Source: Candidatus Methanophagales archaeon (GTDB lineage Archaea; Halobacteriota; Syntropharchaeia; Alkanophagales; Methanospirareceae). From it: a DNA stretch of 6,098 bases. Both the position numbers and the translations under genes were made by a program. Of this stretch, positions 1 through 4,564 are shown in pieces. Each line of letters opens with the position of its first letter. The stretch's first letter is position 1. The notes beneath the pieces were generated by a model. That model did not search any database. It saw only the letters and a program-made list of their open reading frames with translations, and was not told the DNA's origin. Location of the stretch: positions 1 to 6,098 of the forward strand of contig JAGGZZ010000063.1 in the NCBI GenBank assembly GCA_021161765.1, in the 5' to 3' direction.

Positions 1-90
1 CTTCTATTCCTTTCTTTTTGCTCCACCAAATCGCTAACGCTGTATTTATAGCGTTAGCGATTTGGTGGAGCAAAAAGAAAGGAATAGAAG
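1..90. repeat. Perfect 41-bp inverted repeat (foldback) at window edge
   Basis: Bases 1-41 are the exact reverse complement of bases 50-90, leaving the 8-nt loop GTATTTAT at 42-49. No mismatch was found in either arm. The right arm is continuous with a CbiM-like reading frame, where it encodes IALAIWWSKKKG, so the right arm looks like the native sequence and the left arm like an inverted copy of it. A 41-bp perfect palindrome starting at base 1 fits either a foldback (chimeric) contig end or a real inverted duplication. It is not followed by a T tract and does not look like a normal terminator. No target-site duplication can be judged because the left flank is missing. Confidence 0.95.
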
Positions 91-191
91 TAGAGGTGAT
101 ACCAAAGTTATCCGTGATGACAGCGGTATTTTTTGTCGTTTGTCTTGTCCACATACCAATAGGACCTACTTGCGTGCACTTTATACCCTAA
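42..191 (+). pseudogene. CbiM-like cobalt/nickel ECF transporter permease remnant
   Basis: An open frame with no usable start codon runs to a TAA at 189-191. It contains KKKGIEVEVIPKLSVMTAVF, then a hydrophobic stretch, then HIPIGPTCVH. From memory of the family, this resembles the N-terminal part of CbiM, the membrane substrate-binding subunit of cobalt/nickel energy-coupling-factor importers, where a helix of type IPxLxxxTAAFFVxSLIHIPxGPTSVHL is followed by LNGLxG. Here the similarity stops right after VHF (about 182), and the stop comes two codons later. CbiM is normally above 200 residues, so the C-terminal three quarters are missing. The N-terminal side runs into the inverted repeat and then the window edge. 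The next two codon registers after 180 do not restore an LNGL-like continuation, so a simple single-base frameshift is unlikely. It is probably a nonfunctional remnant, though it could be the edge of a rearranged or misassembled locus. Confidence 0.55.
180..185 (+). promoter_or_regulatory. Possible archaeal TATA box for the 209 gene
   Basis: TTTATA at 180-185 lies 23 nt before the ATG at 209 and is the only TATA-like element in the short upstream region. At usual archaeal spacing, transcription would begin around 205-210, which would make the message nearly leaderless. That conflicts with the AGGGAG ribosome-site-like sequence at 200-205. No clear purine-rich BRE precedes it. It also overlaps the end of the CbiM-like remnant. 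Weak call. Confidence 0.2.
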
Positions 192-208
192 AATAAACAA
201 GGGAGAAA

Positions 209-1351
209 ATGCAAAGTAGAGATAAGAAATTGGCAGTAATCCTGTCGGCAGCTACGGTTTTTGCAGTGCTAGTGTCAGCGTCGCCCGTAATGGCAGAAGA
301 AGCAGAAGTTGTAAGGTGCTTTTCAACAACTTCCCCATCCCCAGGTGACGAATTCACTGTAACCTTAAGTATATCCGGTATCCAGATAGGAGGGATAGTT
401 GAGACAATCCCGGATGGTTTCACCTTTCCAGAGCATCCTTCCGATTGTCAATACTACGAGGTTTCAGGGCAAAGAATAGCATTTTCGGTGATAGAGGAGA
501 CTACAGAGATAAAATATAAGGTGGTGGCGCCCTCCTCTGACATCGGAGCTTTCAGTGGTTTTTGGGAGGACTTTTTGAACAAAATTAATGGAATTGTGCA
601 AGATGCGGATTATGACGAGGAAGAGGAGGAGGAAGATCTGGGAGCCACTCCAACTCCAACTCCAACTCCAAGTTCAAATGTAACAGGGTTTTCCATAGAG
701 GCAGGGGAAGAAGCATCTTTGACTTTTGAAGGCACAGATTTAAACGTGTCAAAAATAAGCATAAAAGTGGATAAAAGCGTGAGCGGGGTTGAGATTGTAG
801 TTCAAGAAAACACTAAGCCTGAAAATATCCCTGATGTATCAGGGATACCATATAACTATTTCAACATAACCGCTGTGAATCTGACAGCTAATGTGACTGC
901 GAAGATAGAGTTCAAAGTGAATAAGCCCTGGATTAGTGACAATGACATCAATGAAACAACGATAAAGCTAAATAGATACAATGGAAACTGGACTGTTCTC
1001 CACACCTCTAAGCTCAGTGAAGACAAAGTTTCTTCTTATTTCGAAGCAGAGACCCTGGGATTTTCCTTATTTGCGATAAGCGGCGAGAAGAAGATTGGAG
1101 CATCGCCGACACCAACGCCAGAATTTGAAGAAACTCTTACCTCTATAACCACGCCAAAGCCTGAAGAAGAGGAACCTGCCTCAAATCATACTCCAACTGA
1201 ACAAACACTTCCAGCGAAAACCTCTGCCAAAGAAAGAGATACAGGATTGACAATGATAGTAGCAGCGACCACAGCCTTAATAGCGGCTGTTGTTATAGCA
1301 ACATATTTTGCAGTATTTAGAAGTAGAAGGAGAGGAGGTGAGAAAGAATGA
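209..1351 (+). CDS. Exported membrane-anchored PGF-pre-PGF domain protein
   Basis: A 380-residue surface protein. Residues 1-29 are a signal peptide (DKK basic start, hydrophobic core, likely cleavage after SPVMA). Residues 30-120 form a beta-rich, Ig-like module with PSPGDEFTVTLSISG and GGIVETIPDGFTF, a type recurrent in archaeal exported proteins but of unknown role. An acidic run, DEEEEEED (136-143), and a PTPTPTPTP linker (147-155) lead to residues about 157-292. These match the PGF-pre-PGF domain: YNYFNI, AKIEFKVNKPWI, LNRYNGNWTVLHTSKL, YFEAETLGFSLFAISG. A second PT-rich, Glu-rich spacer (299-340) precedes one membrane helix (about 346-370) and an RSRRR cytoplasmic tail. About eight N-X-S/T sequons suggest glycosylation. 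The ATG at 209 is chosen for the signal peptide and for AGGGAG at 200-205, although the 3-nt spacing is short. The stop overlaps the next gene's ATG (ATGA), so the two are probably co-translated. A role in display or anchoring is inference. Confidence 0.85.
   Translation: MQSRDKKLAVILSAATVFAVLVSASPVMAEEAEVVRCFSTTSPSPGDEFTVTLSISGIQIGGIVETIPDGFTFPEHPSDCQYYEVSGQRIAFSVIEETTEIKYKVVAPSSDIGAFSGFWEDFLNKINGIVQDADYDEEEEEEDLGATPTPTPTPSSNVTGFSIEAGEEASLTFEGTDLNVSKISIKVDKSVSGVEIVVQENTKPENIPDVSGIPYNYFNITAVNLTANVTAKIEFKVNKPWISDNDINETTIKLNRYNGNWTVLHTSKLSEDKVSSYFEAETLGFSLFAISGEKKIGASPTPTPEFEETLTSITTPKPEEEEPASNHTPTEQTLPAKTSAKERDTGLTMIVAATTALIAAVVIATYFAVFRSRRRGGEKE
647..670 (+). repeat. Four tandem ACTCCA hexamers encoding a Thr-Pro linker
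   Basis: Four exact copies of a 6-bp unit encode the alternating Thr-Pro linker between the N-terminal module and the PGF-pre-PGF domain of the 209 gene. It directly follows the Asp/Glu run encoded at 614-637. Copy number could change by slippage in multiples of six without breaking the frame, which would only lengthen or shorten the linker. Similar PT linkers join surface domains in many archaeal and cellulosomal proteins. Confidence 0.9.
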
Positions 1352-2589
1352 GAAAAGTGTTATCCTGTCTCTTGGTGATGCTGCTTTTTGCCTCGTGTTT
1401 ACCCTTGGCGGTTACAGCGACGGCTGCGCGACAAACAGGAATACCAGGAGATACCGATGAAGATGACAAACTAACAGAAGTTGAACTTGCGGGTGCTATC
1501 CTTTTATTTATGCTCGAAAAAGAAGGACGCCTCGAATTGAATGAGCTAAGAGATGCTGCACATGTCTATGTATATTGGGATGGAGAGCCGAGGACGATTG
1601 TGGATTCTGTTGATAGAACAGTGAGGATATACAAACCAATAAAGAGGGTAGTATGTACTTTTCCACACCATATTGAAGCGTTACGAACTCTTAAGGTATC
1701 AAAAGATACAATAGTTGGTGTTCCCTCGCGGTTGGATACCGTTTTTTTCCCAGAGTTCGCTGACGTAACATGTATTGGATTCTCAACCGGGCCTGATCTT
1801 GAGGCAATATTGGAGATAGATCCAGATATCGTTCTTCTTGCTGGTGATCTTGGCAGTAGTGCTATGGGTGACCCCGATGAGGACCAGGAACAACTGGAAG
1901 CTGCTGGTGAAACCGTAATCCGTTTTACCTTTAATCAAGTGGAAACGATTCCTGAAGAAATAGAAAAGCTTGGATACGTCTTTGAAAAAGAAGATGAAGC
2001 CGAAGAATTCATTGACTGGTATGAGAATATTCTGAATTCAATCAAAGGGAAAACGAGCGAGGTCTCTCCTGAGAATAAACCAACGGTATACTCTGAATAC
2101 TTACCATACGCGATCTCTACGGCTGATGACGAGATAATTGCATTGGCAGGAGGCAAAGATGTTTTTGAGGGTAAAAACGGAGATATAAATAAAGAAGAAG
2201 TAATGTTTGAAAAACCGGATATTATAATCAGAGTAGTATGGGGAATATTTGCGGCTGTTGGGGGTTATGGTCCGGATGCTGATGATACAGCAGCTTTAAA
2301 GGAAGTAAGAGATGATATTATGAGCAGAGAAGAATTGCAGAATGTAACGGCGGTGAAAAATGAGAGTGTTTACATAATAACCTCTCACATCTGGACTTAT
2401 TTGCCTTACAGCGGAAACAAAGCTCTTATAGGTCTATGCTACTTAGCAAAATGGTTCCATCATGTGCTCTTTCCTGATACAGAGCTCGACCCTAAAGCAA
2501 TACATCAGGAATATCTGACAAGATTCCAGGGACTGGACATTGATTTGGATGATAAGGGGGTGTTTGTGTATCCTGAGAAAAAGGGGTAA
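1348..2589 (+). CDS. Exported dockerin-type / TroA-BtuF-family metal-chelate binding protein
   Basis: A 413-residue protein. Residues 1-27 are a signal peptide; FASC at 14-17 is a weak lipobox candidate, with ordinary cleavage after ATATA the alternative. Residues 31-70 hold one dockerin-type EF-hand: D35, D37, D39, K41 and E46 occupy loop positions 1, 3, 5, 7 and 12, followed by a helix (VELAGAILLFML). From about 85 the protein follows the periplasmic-binding fold of iron-siderophore, heme and cobalamin binders (PF01497 type): KRVVCTFPHHIEALRTLKV, then GPDLEAILEIDPDIVLLAG, a long central helix around 200-232, and a C-terminal lobe with YIITSHIWTYLP and GLCYLAKWF. It should bind a metal chelate outside the membrane, but the ligand (corrinoid, heme, nickel chelate or siderophore) cannot be read from sequence. 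GGAGGTG at 1334-1340, 7 nt before the ATG, supports the start. No permease or ATPase gene lies in the window. The surrounding genes favour a cobalt or tetrapyrrole ligand. Confidence 0.85.
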   Translation: MRKVLSCLLVMLLFASCLPLAVTATAARQTGIPGDTDEDDKLTEVELAGAILLFMLEKEGRLELNELRDAAHVYVYWDGEPRTIVDSVDRTVRIYKPIKRVVCTFPHHIEALRTLKVSKDTIVGVPSRLDTVFFPEFADVTCIGFSTGPDLEAILEIDPDIVLLAGDLGSSAMGDPDEDQEQLEAAGETVIRFTFNQVETIPEEIEKLGYVFEKEDEAEEFIDWYENILNSIKGKTSEVSPENKPTVYSEYLPYAISTADDEIIALAGGKDVFEGKNGDINKEEVMFEKPDIIIRVVWGIFAAVGGYGPDADDTAALKEVRDDIMSREELQNVTAVKNESVYIITSHIWTYLPYSGNKALIGLCYLAKWFHHVLFPDTELDPKAIHQEYLTRFQGLDIDLDDKGVFVYPEKKG

Positions 2590-2728
2590 ATGTGGGAGAT
2601 AAACACCTTCAGCTTTGCAAAAGCCGTTTAGGGAAAAGTGCTTTGTGGAAAGAAAAAGAAAACATGCCCCTAAAAGTAGAAAAAGATGTGGTGCGAATCC
2701 ACGAGGGGGCTGAGGAAGAAAGAATGTT

Positions 2729-2749
2729 TTGCGCCGATGTGAGGCGCAA
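2729..2749 (+). other. Perfect 7-bp hairpin in the leader
   Basis: TTGCGCC (2729-2735) pairs exactly with GGCGCAA (2743-2749) around the 7-nt loop GATGTGA. It is GC-rich in an otherwise A-rich region and ends 24 nt before the GGAGGGG ribosome site. It has no following T tract, so it is more likely a structural arm of the leader than a terminator. Confidence 0.75.
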
Positions 2750-2773
2750 GGATGTAAATACGAAAAACGAAAA

Positions 2774-2780
2774 GGAGGGG
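2774..2780 (+). promoter_or_regulatory. Strong ribosome-binding site GGAGGGG
   Basis: This site lies 7 nt upstream of the ATG at 2788 and fixes that start. Its AGGGG part (2776-2780) is complementary to CCCCT at 2667-2671 in the same leader, so it could be masked by long-range pairing. Confidence 0.75.
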
Positions 2781-2787
2781 ATAAAAA

Positions 2788-4527
2788 ATGAATAGGAGAC
2801 ACAAAAGGGTATTGTGTGGAATGTTAGCATTGTTTGTCGCGGTGTTAATAGTAGCATCGGTGTCCGAGGCAGCATACGGCCAGAAGAAGATATTGGTAGA
2901 CCTGACACACGCAGAGCGAATTTCTATGGATAGCATGACTTCACCGAATCTGGACATATCAAGTAACAATAGAATCTTCAACTGGACGGATTGGGCGGAC
3001 TACATGAGAGGAGAGGGATATGCAGTAGATGTGTTGACAGAAGGACCGATAACCGTGGAGAAGCTTGGAGACTACTGTGTGTTGATCATTGCAGAGCCTG
3101 ATGTAACAGTAAGTGGACCGGCATACTTCACAACTGATGAGTGCACCGTAATCAAGGAATTTGTTGAAGACGGGGGAGGACTTCTTTTGATGGGCACCCA
3201 ACTCGTTGGTGGAAGTTCAATGGATGAGTTCATAGCCGACTATTATACGGTCTATCATTACCCGGAGATCCATAATGCTCTGCTTGAGAATTTGAGCGTT
3301 GGCATGAGATTCGCCGAAGGTATGATGGGTCCTGATCCGTACGATGTGATGGCTGATGATGGTATCGTGGATCATGCTGGGGGTCCAAAAGGGAACATCT
3401 GGATACACGAAGGAGACAAGTCACATCCAATATGGGATAATGTAACCGACGGCAAGTTCGCTTATTGGCATGGATGCTCCATCAATGTGACAGATGAAAG
3501 CATTGTGAAGGTAGCAACTGGAGACGATGACACCTATACGAGCGTGAAAAATATGGATTACAGCCCGATCGTAAAACCATCTGGCAGCTATCCTGTTGCA
3601 ATAGCTGCTACTGACTACGGCAATGGATGGATAGTAGCCTACGGTGATGCTGGTTGCTGGCAAGGTAAAGTAGAATGCATGGGAGGAGCGGTATTCACTG
3701 ATCCTAAATATCACGAGCAAGAGCTTGCACAGAATATTATAGAATATTTAGCAGGACCGATTCCAACAGGAAATATAACAGTATTAGCAAGAATATCTGC
3801 GGATAGTAATGGAAACTTTACGTTCTCCAACCTCACTGCTGGAAGCTATACTGTAACATCGGTGCTATTTTCTCCAATGGGTTGGTGGACGATGGGAAGT
3901 GTAAATACTACTATAGTAAAGGGAGAACTGCTTACCGATGCAGATACATGGCTAACCACAGCCGAGGAAGAAGCGGTAAACGAAATATTGAATGCAACGG
4001 TAGATCCAAGTGGTTTGGTTGGTACGAGTTCAATTTCTGGTAGAGTGCTTGCACAAACACCTTTCGGCACAGTCCCTGGAGCAAATGCAACGGTCGTTAT
4101 AGCCCAAACAGGTTTCTTTTTTGATACTGGCACTCCAGTTAATCCCTACCCCTGCATTTTTGGTGTGCATAACGGAACATTTGTGGTAACACATCCGGTA
4201 GCAGTAGAAAGAATGTACACCTATGCTTGCACGGGAACCGGTGGGCATTCAGAATTTGTCAAGATTTGGAATACCACGGGATGGGATGTGAGTGCTACCT
4301 GGAATGGCTATACAGGAGATTGGCACACAATCGTTTTCAGCGAGCCTTTCACGCTAAAAGCTGGCGAAACATACAACTACACAATAAGAACAGGCTCTTA
4401 TCCGCAGATTCATCACATTGATGAATTAGATGCAGACGGTGGGACAATCAGATGCACAAAGTTCGTAGACGCAAATGGGAAGGTATACAACAATTGGATT
4501 CCAGCGATAAGGTTGGAGGGAAGTTAA
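2788..4527 (+). CDS. Exported multidomain protein: GATase1-like domain plus beta-sandwich modules
   Basis: A 579-residue protein. Residues 1-28 are a signal peptide (MNRRHKR, hydrophobic core, SEAA). Residues about 33-325 begin KKILVDLTHAERISM and continue with FVEDGGGLLLMGTQLVGG, a class-I-glutamine-amidotransferase-like fold seen in DUF4350-type and related exported proteins. No nucleophile-elbow cysteine is visible, so binding rather than amidotransfer is likely. Later parts of this region carry KSHPIWDNVTDG and AIAATDYGNGWIVAYGD. Residues about 328-440 hold carboxypeptidase-regulatory-like pieces (NGNFTFSNLTAGSYTVTSV; SISGRVLAQTPFGTVPGANA). Residues about 452-577 form a module with YTYACTGTGGHSEFVKIWN, FTLKAGETYNYTIRTGSYPQ and WIPAIRL, which recurs in exported proteins of methane-cycling archaea. 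Many N-X-S/T sequons are present. There is no C-terminal membrane helix or PGF anchor, so it is secreted or held by partners. The exact role is unknown. It sits between the binding protein and cobN, behind a structured leader. Confidence 0.8.
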   Translation: MNRRHKRVLCGMLALFVAVLIVASVSEAAYGQKKILVDLTHAERISMDSMTSPNLDISSNNRIFNWTDWADYMRGEGYAVDVLTEGPITVEKLGDYCVLIIAEPDVTVSGPAYFTTDECTVIKEFVEDGGGLLLMGTQLVGGSSMDEFIADYYTVYHYPEIHNALLENLSVGMRFAEGMMGPDPYDVMADDGIVDHAGGPKGNIWIHEGDKSHPIWDNVTDGKFAYWHGCSINVTDESIVKVATGDDDTYTSVKNMDYSPIVKPSGSYPVAIAATDYGNGWIVAYGDAGCWQGKVECMGGAVFTDPKYHEQELAQNIIEYLAGPIPTGNITVLARISADSNGNFTFSNLTAGSYTVTSVLFSPMGWWTMGSVNTTIVKGELLTDADTWLTTAEEEAVNEILNATVDPSGLVGTSSISGRVLAQTPFGTVPGANATVVIAQTGFFFDTGTPVNPYPCIFGVHNGTFVVTHPVAVERMYTYACTGTGGHSEFVKIWNTTGWDVSATWNGYTGDWHTIVFSEPFTLKAGETYNYTIRTGSYPQIHHIDELDADGGTIRCTKFVDANGKVYNNWIPAIRLEGS

Positions 4528-4551
4528 AACTCCCCCTCTTCTTTATTTTTT
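4515..4551 (+). terminator. Possible weak terminator between the 2788 gene and cobN
   Basis: The last codons and stop of the upstream gene form an imperfect inverted repeat. GGG-A-AGTT (4518-4525) faces AACT-CCC (4528-4534) with an A bulge and a very tight loop; GAGGG (4516-4520) to CCCTC (4534-4538) is the alternative pairing. A T-rich run (4539-4551, TTCTTTATTTTTT) follows. Oligo-T tracts alone can terminate archaeal transcription, so partial termination is possible. The 37-nt spacing to cobN and its ribosome site AAGGTGA (4553-4559) equally allow read-through. The T-rich stretch could also contain a TATA-like element for cobN. Confidence 0.3.
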
Positions 4552-4564
4552 GAAGGTGAAAAAA

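Larger units (their letters stand above)
2590..2787 (+). promoter_or_regulatory. Structured intergenic leader, candidate RNA switch upstream of the 2788 gene
   Basis: This 198-nt gap has several compact pairings. GCTTT/AAAGC (2612-2616/2620-2624) makes a small hairpin. TTTAGGG (2627-2633) pairs perfectly with CCCTAAA (2668-2674). GCCCCT (2666-2671) can instead pair with GGGGGC (2705-2710), enclosing hairpin TGTGG/CCACG (2687-2691/2699-2703) with loop TGCGAAT. AGGGG of the ribosome site (2776-2780) is also complementary to CCCCT (2667-2671). These pairings compete for one C-rich segment, an arrangement typical of switches that gate translation. GGGAA (2631-2635) and GGTGCGAATCC (2690-2700) recall cobalamin-riboswitch motifs, and the neighbours concern corrins. 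However, I cannot find a convincing B12 box or the usual order of elements. A weak CACCTT (2604-2609) to AAGGATG (2748-2754) pairing could close the element. No strong promoter is visible, so it may be intercistronic. Confidence 0.4.

Noticed and set aside
1..90. Transposon-derived inverted repeat or MITE
   Set aside because: The right arm encodes conserved-looking transporter residues and no target duplication or second copy is visible; a foldback of coding DNA is the simpler reading.
92..196. Alternative frame through the upstream region (RGDTKVIRDDSG and on to a TAA at 194-196)
   Set aside because: It overlaps the CbiM-like frame, which has a far more convincing hydrophobic and motif pattern; this frame shows no recognisable motif.
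647..670. Possible CRISPR-like or regulatory tandem repeat
   Set aside because: The unit is only 6 bp, has no spacers, and stays in frame inside a gene as a Thr-Pro linker.
1935..2156. Antisense open frames on the minus strand within the binding-protein gene and elsewhere
   Set aside because: They are Ser/Phe-rich shadows of Glu/Lys-rich coding sequence, lack ribosome sites and domains, and conflict with well-supported plus-strand genes.
2687..2711. A tRNA-like T arm (5-bp stem, 7-nt loop with CGAAT) followed by seven bases that can pair with an upstream acceptor-like strand
   Set aside because: The loop begins TG instead of TT, there is no D arm or anticodon arm between 2666 and 2687, and the enclosed length is far too short for a tRNA.
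2592..2795. A 67-codon open frame starting with GTG directly after the binding-protein stop
   Set aside because: It has no ribosome site of its own before the GTG, a Lys/Glu-rich composition that mirrors purine-rich DNA, no recognisable domain, and it runs through several perfect RNA-type stems and the next gene's ribosome site. A noncoding leader explains the interval better.
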